A DNA stretch of 64,000 nucleotides. Origin: Edaphobacter sp. 4G125. Its GTDB lineage: Bacteria > Acidobacteriota > Terriglobia > Terriglobales > Acidobacteriaceae. Shown here piece by piece: positions 8,556 through 17,434 of this stretch; within the stretch, counting starts at the first letter, position 1, and the number at the start of each line of letters is the position of its first letter. Location of the stretch: the NCBI RefSeq assembly GCF_014274685.1, contig NZ_CP060393.1, positions 4,151,501 through 4,215,500 on the forward strand, read 5' to 3'. The translations under genes and the position numbers were made by a program. The notes beneath the pieces are model-generated. The model saw only the letters and a program-made list of their open reading frames with translations. It was not told the origin of the DNA and searched no databases.

Positions 8556-9425
8556 ATGGCTGCAGGCGTGATTGAGCGCGTTCTCATTATCGGGACAGGG
8601 TTGATCGGTGCTTCCACCGGTCTGGCTCTGCGTACCGCGGGCTTCTCTGGCCGCATCGACGGCTGGGACCAGAGTTCGTTGGAGTTGAATGCTGCCCTTC
8701 AGATGGGAGCCGTCGACGGAGTCGTAGGCAACCAGTGGGGTGCACTCGAGCTTGCTCGCCAGGCCGATGTGGTCGTGCTTGCCGTTCCGGTATTGGCAAT
8801 CAAGGACTGGATGCAACAACTTGCCACGGTCATGGGGCCGGATCAGCTCATCACCGATGTGGGCAGCACCAAGCTCGAGATCACGGAACTGGCCGCGACA
8901 CTTTTCGGTGGCAAGGACCAGGCCATCTTTCTCGCCGGTCACCCTATGGCAGGCAAGGAATCCGGCGGCGCATTGCTGGCCGAGGCCAGCCTGTTCAACG
9001 GCGCAATGTGGCTGTTCACACCGACGGCCGCAGAGTCTACACCGCTTGAGAAAGAGTGGCGAAGTTGGGTCGGATTCTTTGGAGCGCGCTCGCTCGATAT
9101 GGACCCGAAGCGCCACGATGAGATGTGCGCTTGGGTAAGCCATCTGCCGCAGATGCTCTCGACTGCTCTTGCAGCCTTGCTTGAAGACCGCTTCGGCGAT
9201 GCCCCCGAAATTGCGGCTATCGGCGGACGCGCACTGCGCGAGACTACCCGACTCGGCGCGAGCCCGTACAGCATGTGGCGCGATGTTGCGCTCACCAATA
9301 CAGAACCGATCGCCGAAACACTGCTTTCGCTCGAACAACGTCTGACCCATGTTCGCGAGAACCTGCGCACGCCCGGGTTGCGCGACGAGTTCACCCTGGC
9401 AAACAGGTTTCGGGCGAAGCGATAG
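8556..9425 (+). CDS. tyrA: Prephenate/arogenate dehydrogenase
   Basis: The 289-residue protein begins with a Rossmann nucleotide-binding motif (IIGTGLIGAS) and contains DVGSTK and the conserved HPMAG(K)E segment, followed by the all-helical dimerisation half typical of TyrA. It oxidatively decarboxylates prephenate (or arogenate) in tyrosine synthesis. No C-terminal ACT domain is present, so feedback control by Tyr would act elsewhere, possibly on DAHP synthase or through the leader. It starts 3 bases after the previous stop with GGAG close to the ATG; GTG at 8574 is a possible later start. The substrate preference is not visible. Confidence 0.93.
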   Translation: MAAGVIERVLIIGTGLIGASTGLALRTAGFSGRIDGWDQSSLELNAALQMGAVDGVVGNQWGALELARQADVVVLAVPVLAIKDWMQQLATVMGPDQLITDVGSTKLEITELAATLFGGKDQAIFLAGHPMAGKESGGALLAEASLFNGAMWLFTPTAAESTPLEKEWRSWVGFFGARSLDMDPKRHDEMCAWVSHLPQMLSTALAALLEDRFGDAPEIAAIGGRALRETTRLGASPYSMWRDVALTNTEPIAETLLSLEQRLTHVRENLRTPGLRDEFTLANRFRAKR

Positions 9426-9465
9426 AAAAATAAGCCGGATCTTTTCGTTGTTAAGGAGCTATCAC

Positions 9466-10704
9466 TTGAGTACCGCGGAGCGAGTAAGCGAGACAAGCAT
9501 CACCCTGGCCGACGTCGTTGCAGCACGCGAGCGTCTGCGCAACTCCATTTATTACTCTCCCTGCGCGCACTCCCAGATGCTCTCCTCCATTACGGGCCAG
9601 CAGGTCTTTCTAAAGCTCGAAAACCTGCAAATGACCGGCTCGTTCAAGGAGCGTGGCGCTCTGAACCGCATCGCGCTGCTCACGCCAGAACAGGCCGCCC
9701 GCGGAGTTGTAGCCGCCAGCGCAGGTAACCACGCGCAGGGCGTAGCCTATCACGCCACCAAGCGCGGAATTCGCGCTGTAATCGTGATGCCGCTGGCGAC
9801 GCCACTGGTGAAGGTCACGGCGACTCGCGGCTTCGGCGCAGAGGTCGTCCTGCACGGAGCCAACTACGATGAGGCCTACGAAGAAGCTCGCCGCATCTGC
9901 GCCGCGCAGAACATGACCTTCATCCATCCCTTCGACGATCCGGCCGTCATGGCAGGACAAGGAACGATCGGGCTCGAGCTGCTCGAGCAGATTCCGGACC
10001 TCGAGGCCGTCGTTGTTCCCATTGGCGGAGGCGGGCTGATTGGCGGCGTTGCCTGCGCCATCAAGGAGTCGAACCCCAGGATTAAGGTCATCGGAGCGCA
10101 AACCTCGCGTCTGCCGTCGATGAAAGTGGCTGTAGAACAGCACCGGCCGGTAACGATTCCTCCAGCAACGACCATCGCGGACGGTATCGCCGTGCGTCGT
10201 GCGGGCGAGGTAACGCTGCCCGTGATCGAGCGCTACGTCGACGAGATCGTCACCGTCGATGAAGATGAAATCGCTTCGGCCATCCTCGTTCTGCTGGAAC
10301 GCGAGAAGACACTGGCCGAAGGCGCGGGCGCTACCGGCCTCGCATCCCTGTTGCAGAAGAAGACGTCACTCAACGGTGCGCGCACCGCAGTCATCATCGG
10401 CGGAGGCAACATCGACGTCACGCTGCTCAGCCGCATCATCGAGCGCGGCCTTGTGCAGGACGGACGTATGATCCGGCTGCGCATCCATCTGCTGGATAAG
10501 CCCGGCGCACTCGCCGAGCTGACGAAGCTGATCGCGCATCATCGCGTAAACATTGTGGACACGCTCTATAACCGCGCCTACTACGGTGTGAACCTGGGCG
10601 ATACGACGATCGATATTACGCTCGAGACACGCGGCCCGGCGCAGGTCGCTGAACTGCTCGCCGCACTGGATGCTGGCGGCTACGTCTATTCGCGTGTGCT
10701 CTAA
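9466..10704 (+). CDS. ilvA: Threonine ammonia-lyase with C-terminal ACT domain
   Basis: The 412-residue protein contains the PLP lysine motif TGSFKERGA (Lys 61), the GGGGLIGG phosphate-binding loop, and an ACT-like domain over the last 75 residues (IRLRIHLLDKPGALAEL...). It deaminates threonine to 2-oxobutanoate for isoleucine synthesis, or degrades threonine. TTG at 9466 is the start because AAGGAG ends 7 bases before it; longer in-frame starts would overlap tyrA. A threonine-using enzyme at the end of an aromatic operon is unexpected. Whether it is controlled by the same leader depends on whether a promoter exists in the 40-base gap, where none is evident. Confidence 0.93.
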   Translation: MSTAERVSETSITLADVVAARERLRNSIYYSPCAHSQMLSSITGQQVFLKLENLQMTGSFKERGALNRIALLTPEQAARGVVAASAGNHAQGVAYHATKRGIRAVIVMPLATPLVKVTATRGFGAEVVLHGANYDEAYEEARRICAAQNMTFIHPFDDPAVMAGQGTIGLELLEQIPDLEAVVVPIGGGGLIGGVACAIKESNPRIKVIGAQTSRLPSMKVAVEQHRPVTIPPATTIADGIAVRRAGEVTLPVIERYVDEIVTVDEDEIASAILVLLEREKTLAEGAGATGLASLLQKKTSLNGARTAVIIGGGNIDVTLLSRIIERGLVQDGRMIRLRIHLLDKPGALAELTKLIAHHRVNIVDTLYNRAYYGVNLGDTTIDITLETRGPAQVAELLAALDAGGYVYSRVL

Positions 10705-10707
10705 ATG

Positions 10708-11343
10708 TCAGCCCTTCTCGTAATGGAAGCGTAGTTCCTGTTCGCTGGCGACCGGCTGTCCATTACGGTTCGCAGGATTGAAGACCCACTGCCGTATCGT
10801 TGCGATCACGGTCTCATCAATCTTCTGTTCAATCCCCTGGACCAGTTTCAGGTCGGATATCTTTCCGTTCTCGTCGATGACGATATCGAGAATGACGTCT
10901 CCCTTTGTTCCCGGCGCCATCGTTGAGAGATCCGGTTTGGGCCTCGGGAAGTACTTTGCGAGTGCGATGCTGATATCTCCCGAGCCCAGGGCATCGGCCC
11001 CGCTCGTCGAGTCTGGATGATCTGAGACAGGAGACTTGGTGTTTGGCGAAGTCGCCTGTTCCGCCACCTGCTTCTTCTCTGGCGTCGGTAACGAGAGCTT
11101 CGCCTTTGCCTGATCGGGCGGTGTCCTGGCAGCTTGCATCAGGGCCTGCATGGGAGCACGTCCCGGAAGATATGTGAGAACAAGATGATGGCCATTCTCT
11201 GTACCCGGGTAGCGAATGGGAGCGATCCAATGCCGGCCGTGGTAAAGCAGGGCCGAAAGTACCAGAATGTGCATCACCACCGATACAGTGGCGGATACAG
11301 GACTACGAGCGGGTTGAGCGACTGGCTTACCGATGGTGTCCAT
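10708..11343 (-). CDS. TonB-family energy transducer-like protein
   Basis: The 211-residue protein has one N-terminal transmembrane segment (about residues 15-35), a Pro/Ala/Lys-rich periplasmic linker, and a C-terminal TonB-like domain (about 125-211) with GDVILDIVIDENGKISDLKLVQG and a VFNPANRNGQPV segment. Such proteins link the inner-membrane proton motive force (through ExbB/ExbD) to outer-membrane receptors, or serve other envelope roles in Acidobacteria. ATG at 11343 has GGGAG upstream; an in-frame start 32 codons earlier lacks one. It runs convergent to ilvA with 3 bases between stops. The two TonB-dependent receptors nearby are possible clients. Confidence 0.8.
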   Translation of the reverse strand: MDTIGKPVAQPARSPVSATVSVVMHILVLSALLYHGRHWIAPIRYPGTENGHHLVLTYLPGRAPMQALMQAARTPPDQAKAKLSLPTPEKKQVAEQATSPNTKSPVSDHPDSTSGADALGSGDISIALAKYFPRPKPDLSTMAPGTKGDVILDIVIDENGKISDLKLVQGIEQKIDETVIATIRQWVFNPANRNGQPVASEQELRFHYEKG

Positions 11344-11386
11344 GCTGCTCCCGTGCTGGCTGAGATGAGCGGTCCGATATGGAATT

Positions 11387-12592
11387 TTAGACGCGGCTGA
11401 ACTGAGTTTGCCGCTTCTCCTGATGTCGTTCACTCGCAAGCTGGATCAGTCGGTCGATCAGTTGTTTGTACGGCAGGCCGGAGGCTCCCCACAGCTTGGG
11501 GTACATACTGATGCTGGTAAAACCCGGCAAGGTATTGATCTCATTGAGGAAGATGCGCGGCTTCTTTTTACTTCCCTTCTTGCCAGCAGGTTCCATCAGG
11601 AAGTCCACCCGGGCCAATCCGGCGCAGTCACAGGCTTTGAAGGCTTCAACAGCCATCTGACGAATCTGTTTGGACTCTGCCGCAGTCAGCTTGGCGGGAA
11701 TGATCGGCACGCTGGTGTCGGAGAGGTACTTGGCGTCGTAGTCGTAGAACTCGGCGCCGGGAACGATCTCTCCGACGACACTTGCCTCAGGTGAATCGTT
11801 GCCGAGGACCGCGACTTCAAGCTCGCGAGGCTTGGCTCCGGGGCCGCCGACTCCCTGCTCGATGACGAGCTTGCGGTCGAAGCTAGCGGCGAGGTCCATC
11901 GCAGCGGCCAGTTCGGAACGATCATGCACCTTACTGATTCCGACCGAAGAACCGAGGTTCGCGGGCTTCACGAAGACGGGGTACTTCAGCGCAGCTTCAA
12001 TCTTCTTTGTACAGGCTCGCGGATTTGCGTTCCACTCGCTGCGCAAGAGCGAGAGCCACGGTGTCTGCGGCAAACCAGCGGCAGCGAAGAGGCGCTTCAT
12101 CGCGGCTTTATCCATTCCAGCAGCAGAGCCGAGAACACCCGAACCAACGTAGGCGATATCGGCCAGCTCAAAGAGCCCCTGGATGGTTCCGTCTTCTCCA
12201 AAGGTTCCGTGCAGGACAGGAAAGATCACATCAAGGTCGAGCGCTGGGCGCGAACGAGCCAGCTCAGCGCTGGCGCTCAGTTGTAGCGGCTGCAGCGATT
12301 CGGCCGGGACCGGCGGAATGATGACGGCTTCTCCTTTTTTGATGACGGCGGCAGTCGGTGTTGCCGCAGGATCACCTGCCAGAAGAGGGTTCTCCGGAGC
12401 CTGCTGTCCTGTGAGCAGAGCGTGAGCATCGGAGGCCGTAACCCAGCGGCCTTCCTTGGTGATTCCGATCGGCACGACGTCGTACTTCTTTTTATCGATG
12501 GCCTTAAGGATAGAAGCGGCAGAGAGGAGAGAGACTTCATGTTCTCCGGAACGTCCGCCGAAGAGGATTCCGATGCGCTGTTTTTTCTTCAT
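11387..12592 (-). CDS. ddl: D-alanine--D-alanine ligase
   Basis: The 401-residue ATP-grasp enzyme has the N-terminal signature [18 protein letters not shown], the glycine-rich [16 protein letters not shown] segment, and the metal/ATP site [21 protein letters not shown]. It joins two D-Ala residues for peptidoglycan precursors in the cytoplasm. It is about 30-40 residues longer than many Ddl proteins because of inserts near residues 60-95 and a lysine-rich loop ([10 protein letters not shown]). The gene upstream is divergent, so the 383-base spacer should hold its promoter. The TonB-like gene follows 43 bases downstream on the same strand. Confidence 0.96.
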   Translation of the reverse strand: MKKKQRIGILFGGRSGEHEVSLLSAASILKAIDKKKYDVVPIGITKEGRWVTASDAHALLTGQQAPENPLLAGDPAATPTAAVIKKGEAVIIPPVPAESLQPLQLSASAELARSRPALDLDVIFPVLHGTFGEDGTIQGLFELADIAYVGSGVLGSAAGMDKAAMKRLFAAAGLPQTPWLSLLRSEWNANPRACTKKIEAALKYPVFVKPANLGSSVGISKVHDRSELAAAMDLAASFDRKLVIEQGVGGPGAKPRELEVAVLGNDSPEASVVGEIVPGAEFYDYDAKYLSDTSVPIIPAKLTAAESKQIRQMAVEAFKACDCAGLARVDFLMEPAGKKGSKKKPRIFLNEINTLPGFTSISMYPKLWGASGLPYKQLIDRLIQLASERHQEKRQTQFSRV

Positions 12593-12975
12593 GCTTTGGA
12601 TGCGTAGCTTTTCCTTATTTTCTAGTCTCTGATAATCGCCGGTGGATCGTGATGGAAGTTTCTCTGGAGTCTACGGAGGGATACCCCTCCCCCACCTTTT
12701 TTGCGTAAAGTATTCGATCCAGAACCTTTAGCCTGGTACTTCCTAGCAACCAAAGGTCGTATCGATTCAGACGCCTTCAAAAAGGTCTTAACTCAATTAT
12801 AAAAATCCGTCTTGGGTGAATCCGCAACGAATAAGCTGTTTTCTTACAATTGTTTAGAGGGATTCTGAACTTGACAGCCTTTTTTGTCCCTCCAAGAACA
12901 TTTCCGGTTAAATCCTCCTAACCGAAACAGCCCAAAGATGGCCCGTCGTATGCCCGCAGATAGACGGAGAACGAT
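12593..12975. other. Divergent intergenic region ddl / glycosyltransferase
   Basis: No credible ORF lies here. Visible elements are a GGAGGG-ATAC-CCCTCC hairpin followed by a T run (about 12674-12705), a TTGACA box at 12871-12876 with only a poor -10 partner, and a hairpin CGGTTA-8-TAACCG (about 12905-12924) about 50 bases before the glycosyltransferase start. The region should carry the divergent promoters, but neither is convincing by eye. Confidence 0.4.
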
Positions 12976-14307
12976 GTGCCTACGATTGGTCTTTCCATGA
13001 TTGTGAAGAATGGCGGTAGCGATCTGCGCTATTGCCTGAGCAGCGTCCGTTCCATCGTCGACCAGATTGTGATTGCGGATACCGGATCGACGGATGACTC
13101 CATCGCGATTGCGAAGGAGTTTGGGGCCACGGTGATTCCCTGCGTATGGAACGATCACTATGCAGAGGCACGAAATGTTGCGCTCGCTCCGGTGACGACG
13201 GACTGGGTGCTGGTCCTCGATGCCGATGAGGAGCTATCGCCCGAGGCCGCAGCCGCGCTTCCCGATCTGGTTGCAAGTACACCGGAAAACATCGGAGGAT
13301 ATCAGCTGACCATCCGGAACTATGCGAATGCGGTCTTCGCCAGCGTCACCGGATCTCTCGGCCACAGGAATACCGATTCGTTCGAACGGGCAAAGAACGC
13401 TCTGACGCACTCGGAACATATTCTCTGCCGCCTGTTTCGCCGCGATCCGTCGATCTATTTTACCGGCAGGGTGCATGAGGCCGTGGAGATGCAGATCCAC
13501 CGCGCTGGACTCCGCACTGTTGTCTCCAATCTTCTGATTCTGCATTACGGAACACTGGCCGAGCACTGCAACTACGACAAAAAACAGCATCGCTATTACA
13601 AGCTGCTGCGCACTGCCGTGGAAGAGACTCCGAATCTCCCTCACCTTTGGGTACAGTTGGCGATCACGGAACGAAACACCTATAACAACCTCGATGCTGC
13701 GTTGGAATGCACTCGCCGCGCGGTTGCACTGGACCCTGGGGCCTTGGATGCATGGTCGTTGCTGGGGGAGTATCTGGGAGAGAAGAAGGAGCATCAGCAG
13801 GCGATCGAGGCGTTCCATCATTTGCCGGACGTTGGCGACTGGGGGATCACAAAGGCATGGAGGATCGGTGACCATCTCCACGACCTCAAACGATTCAAAG
13901 AAGCGAGAGCGATGTACATCCAGGCGGTGGATCGAGCCAGGAAGAGCCGCCAGCCTTTGCCCCAGGAGTTTCTTACAACGATCGAAAGCCGAATCGGTTA
14001 CACCGAGGTACGGATCGGGATGCGTACGGTCGGCTTCCGCAAACTGATCCACGCAAGGGACAGCACGCCGATGGTGCTGTCGAACCATGAGCGGCTGATG
14101 AAGGCGTATGTCTCCGTGCAGGATGACCGGAGCGCAGCCGAGGTAGCCGAGGCAACGCTCAAATACTGGACGAGCGAACAACTCTACGGTCGCGCCATCG
14201 CCCTTCTACGGCGAATTAACGAAGATGCAAGAGCCGACCGTCTGGCCGAAGCTGGCCTGCAACAATTTCCAGATTCGAACTATTTACGCAATATGGCATT
14301 CGTGTAG
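12976..14307 (+). CDS. Family 2 glycosyltransferase with C-terminal TPR-like helices
   Basis: The 443-residue protein opens with a GT2 core: GLSMIVKNGG, IVIADTGSTDDS, and the metal-binding DADEE motif, which places the nucleotide-sugar site in about residues 1-100. After the catalytic half, helical repeats of about 34 residues (for example LDAALECTRRAVALDPGALDAW) form TPR-like units. The layout resembles the SunS-like/TPR glycosyltransferases that act on proteins or surface glycans. The start is GTG with GGAGA 5 bases upstream. It has no membrane segment, so it is cytoplasmic or peripheral. The acceptor is unknown. Confidence 0.85.
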   Translation: MPTIGLSMIVKNGGSDLRYCLSSVRSIVDQIVIADTGSTDDSIAIAKEFGATVIPCVWNDHYAEARNVALAPVTTDWVLVLDADEELSPEAAAALPDLVASTPENIGGYQLTIRNYANAVFASVTGSLGHRNTDSFERAKNALTHSEHILCRLFRRDPSIYFTGRVHEAVEMQIHRAGLRTVVSNLLILHYGTLAEHCNYDKKQHRYYKLLRTAVEETPNLPHLWVQLAITERNTYNNLDAALECTRRAVALDPGALDAWSLLGEYLGEKKEHQQAIEAFHHLPDVGDWGITKAWRIGDHLHDLKRFKEARAMYIQAVDRARKSRQPLPQEFLTTIESRIGYTEVRIGMRTVGFRKLIHARDSTPMVLSNHERLMKAYVSVQDDRSAAEVAEATLKYWTSEQLYGRAIALLRRINEDARADRLAEAGLQQFPDSNYLRNMAFV

Positions 14308-14398
14308 GAAAAGCCTTTTAACGAAAAAGACCACAAAAGCATCGTCTTTACTGGATTTAAAGGCTCATCTCCTCAGGGCCCTCGCTTCGCTGCAGAGT

Positions 14399-14430
14399 GT
14401 TTCCTATTGGAAACTTAAGCCAGCATTAAG
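14399..14430. promoter_or_regulatory. Two adjacent inverted repeats upstream of the TonB receptor
   Basis: GTTTCC-TATT-GGAAAC (14399-14414) is followed directly by CTTAA-7-TTAAG (14414-14430), about 80-110 bases before the receptor start at 14509. They could be operator half-sites or short hairpins in the 5' leader. There is no independent evidence for a regulator. Confidence 0.3.
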
Positions 14431-14508
14431 AGCGATTTACAGGGCTCTCACACTCCTGACACATACCAGAAAAACGCTCTACCTACGCTTCGCTGAGGAG
14501 CCCAAATC

Positions 14509-17373
14509 ATGGGACCTGTGCGGAGTAAAAAAATGTCTTTTAAATTTTCTGTAAAACCATTTGCGATCGCTGTATATGCTTTCTTATTTCTTCTTACTGG
14601 GTCGATGTGGGCCCAGACGGGATCGATGACGGGCACCGTGGTCGATGTACAGGGACGTGCACTGCAAGGGGCAAAGATTCTGGCAGATCCAGGAGGAGCC
14701 TCGGTGTTATCGGATGCGCAAGGACAGTTCACGCTGGGCGGATTGAGTCCGGGGTCGTATAACGTGAGCGTTTCGTATGCCGGGTTTGCTACGTTGACAA
14801 AGAATGTGACTGTATCGACAGGTCAGACGGCACGCATGGACGTATCGCTGAGTGTGGCTTCGTCGAAACAGGACGTGCAGGTTTACGCTGGTCGCGCGGG
14901 CGGTGAGATTGAGGCGATCAATCGCACGTTTAACGCAGACAACATCATCAACGTGTTGCCGGCGGACGTGATCAAGAGCCTGCCGAACGCCAATGTCGCA
15001 GACGCAATCGGTCGCCTGCCGAGCGTGACGCTGGAGCGCGACGAGGGCGAAGGAAAGTATGTGCAGGTGCGTGGCACAGAGCCTCGATTAACAAACACAA
15101 TGGTGGATGGGGTGAATATCGCCTCGGCCGAAACGGTGCGGCAGGTAAAGCTCGACATCATTCCGGCGGATCTGGTGGAGTCGGTGCAGATCAACAAAAC
15201 CTTACAGGCGAATATGCCCGGCGATGGCATTGGCGGATCGGTCGACCTCCGGACGAAGAGCGCTGGCGATAAGCCAACTGTGAGACTCGAATCTACAGGA
15301 GGCTATACGCCCATCATTGGCGGCAGAGCGGCGTATCAGTTCGACGGAACATTGGGCAAACGATTTCTTGAGGGCAAGAAGCTGGGATTGCTCTTCGGTG
15401 GATCGTATGACTGGAATGGCCGCGGCATCAACGATCTCGAGCCAGGTCCAGTCTTACTAGGCGGATATGACATTCGCGACTACCAGTACTATCGCTCGAG
15501 AACAGGCTTCGCTGGCACAGCCGACTACAGGATCAACGATGGTTCGAGCATTTATCTGAAAGGCCTGTATTCGTTGTTTCATAACTTCGGCAATCGTTGG
15601 GATTACAACGTAGCGACGACTTACACCCAAAGCGGGCAGCCAGATGGAACGGGTACGGTCACGTTCGGCGCTGAGATTCGTCGCCCCATTCAAGACCTCG
15701 GGAGTCTGCAATTGGGTGGACGTCATCTGATGGGGCGGTCCCTGTTGTCTTGGGATACGGAGACCTCCGTTGGGCGGACGCGTGACAATGGGTACTCGGA
15801 TGCGAAGTTCAGCCCCGGCGATAACTCTGTTCTAAATGGAGGAGTGCAGTTCACGCTGGACAACTCGAAGCCATTGACCCCGAAGCTGATCGCACCAACA
15901 GGGTTAAATATTTTTGATCCAACACAATATTTCTATGCGGGCCAAAGTGTGAACCATTACTACAACCCAGAGGTGGATTTAGGGTTTGGAGCTTCTCTGA
16001 TGACCAGCTATACGGTCGGAGGGCACGCAGGCACCTTCGAGTTTGGAGGACGCTTCAGAAACGTTCACAAGTTCGCCAATCTGGACGAGACCTATACAGT
16101 TCCTCTGGCGAATCCAAATGATTCGTCACTCTCGATGACGCGGTTCCTCGGCAGCTTCACAGACTCGAACTACTATGGGGGGGCCTATCAGTTTGGCCCA
16201 ACGGTGAACTATGACTCGGTGAAGGCGTTTGGTGAGGTTGGACCTGACCCCAACAATCCGAATGTAAAGACAAACAACTTCAACCTGATCGAAAAAGTTT
16301 CGGCCGGGTATGTGATGAACACGATCGATCTGAACCGGTTTCGGATTGTGGCAGGGCTACGCTTTGAGAATACAAACGAAAGCGATAAGGGGACGACGGT
16401 TCCAAATGCTCCGCCGGTAGCGAAGAACGGATCGTACCTGGATGTGCTGCCGAGTGCCTCGGTACGGTACACCATTACGCCTTCCAGCGGCCTACGACTG
16501 GTATATGGACGCGGGCTATCGCGGCCTAACTTCTCAGACCTCGTCTCCTTTGCAACGGTGTCTCCAGGAGGAGTGCGAACCACATCGAGCATCGGCAATC
16601 CTAACCTGAAAGCCGAGCATGCAGACAACCTCGACCTGCTCTATGAGCAGAGCCTCAATCCAGTAGGCCTGTTGCAGGCCGGTGTCTTCTATAAGCGGCT
16701 GAGCGATCCGATCATTCCTTTGACCACGACGTTGCCGGACGGAACGATCCAGACACAGCCGCAGAACGCCGGCGATGCCTACGTCTATGGTTTTGAGATC
16801 GCCTTCCAGCAGCACTTCACGTACCTGCCGGGCATGCTGAGCGGGATAGGGCTTTCGGCCAACTACGGCTACACGTCTTCGCAGGTGACCTTTCCGAAGA
16901 TGCTGTATCCGGATGGATCTCCGACGGGTGTGTCGCGGAACGATAAACCTTCCTTGCTGCGGCAGGCTCCGCATACATGGAACATCAGCCCGACATACGA
17001 CAAGAGGAATCTTTCGATGCGGCTGGGCCTAAGCTACAACGCAGCGAATATCTTCTCGTACCAGTACAGCAACAGCAACGCCGGACCACTCGTGTTTACC
17101 GGAGGCGATCCGACAACGAATACGGGATACACAGCTTCAGGCGGAGGCTTGAAGGGACCGAACGGTGACACCTATCTCTACGCACATCTACAGGTAGATT
17201 TGCAGGGAACATACAAACTTGCGAAGGGTTTCTCGGTAGTAGGGTACGCACTAAACCTCAACAATGAGGTCTTTGGCTTTTACAACGGCAGTACGAACAA
17301 TCCGATCCAACGTGAGTTTTACCGGCAAACGTTCGGGGGTGGATTGCGATGGTCACCAACACGAGAGCGGTAG
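14509..17373 (+). CDS. TonB-dependent receptor with carboxypeptidase-regulatory-like N-terminal domain
   Basis: The 954-residue protein has a signal peptide ending near SMWAQ, then an about 80-residue beta-sandwich (carboxypeptidase-regulatory-like: GTVVDVQGRALQGAKI...). The plug domain follows (LPNANVADAIGRLPSVTLERDEGEGKYVQVRG), then a large beta barrel ending in GGGLRWSPTRER. The plug matches the family of carbohydrate-related receptors known from Xanthomonas and Caulobacter. It should import a bulky substrate across the outer membrane using TonB. GAGGAG lies 8 bases before ATG 14509; ATG 14533, with GGAG, is an alternative. The glycosyltransferase upstream is 201 bases away and probably separate. 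The substrate is not predictable. Confidence 0.92.
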   Translation: MGPVRSKKMSFKFSVKPFAIAVYAFLFLLTGSMWAQTGSMTGTVVDVQGRALQGAKILADPGGASVLSDAQGQFTLGGLSPGSYNVSVSYAGFATLTKNVTVSTGQTARMDVSLSVASSKQDVQVYAGRAGGEIEAINRTFNADNIINVLPADVIKSLPNANVADAIGRLPSVTLERDEGEGKYVQVRGTEPRLTNTMVDGVNIASAETVRQVKLDIIPADLVESVQINKTLQANMPGDGIGGSVDLRTKSAGDKPTVRLESTGGYTPIIGGRAAYQFDGTLGKRFLEGKKLGLLFGGSYDWNGRGINDLEPGPVLLGGYDIRDYQYYRSRTGFAGTADYRINDGSSIYLKGLYSLFHNFGNRWDYNVATTYTQSGQPDGTGTVTFGAEIRRPIQDLGSLQLGGRHLMGRSLLSWDTETSVGRTRDNGYSDAKFSPGDNSVLNGGVQFTLDNSKPLTPKLIAPTGLNIFDPTQYFYAGQSVNHYYNPEVDLGFGASLMTSYTVGGHAGTFEFGGRFRNVHKFANLDETYTVPLANPNDSSLSMTRFLGSFTDSNYYGGAYQFGPTVNYDSVKAFGEVGPDPNNPNVKTNNFNLIEKVSAGYVMNTIDLNRFRIVAGLRFENTNESDKGTTVPNAPPVAKNGSYLDVLPSASVRYTITPSSGLRLVYGRGLSRPNFSDLVSFATVSPGGVRTTSSIGNPNLKAEHADNLDLLYEQSLNPVGLLQAGVFYKRLSDPIIPLTTTLPDGTIQTQPQNAGDAYVYGFEIAFQQHFTYLPGMLSGIGLSANYGYTSSQVTFPKMLYPDGSPTGVSRNDKPSLLRQAPHTWNISPTYDKRNLSMRLGLSYNAANIFSYQYSNSNAGPLVFTGGDPTTNTGYTASGGGLKGPNGDTYLYAHLQVDLQGTYKLAKGFSVVGYALNLNNEVFGFYNGSTNNPIQREFYRQTFGGGLRWSPTRER

Positions 17374-17388
17374 GTTGATTCACGAAAC

Positions 17389-17432
17389 AAAGCTCCGCAT
17401 CCTTGCTGAGATACAAGGATGCGGAGCTTTTT
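17389..17432. terminator. Bidirectional intrinsic terminator between convergent receptors
   Basis: A perfect 17-bp stem (17389-17405 with 17414-17430) has an 8-base loop, A-rich sequence on the left and T-rich sequence on the right. It lies 15 bases after the plus-strand receptor stop and just after the minus-strand receptor stop, so it can end both transcripts. Confidence 0.93.
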
Positions 17433-17434
17433 AC

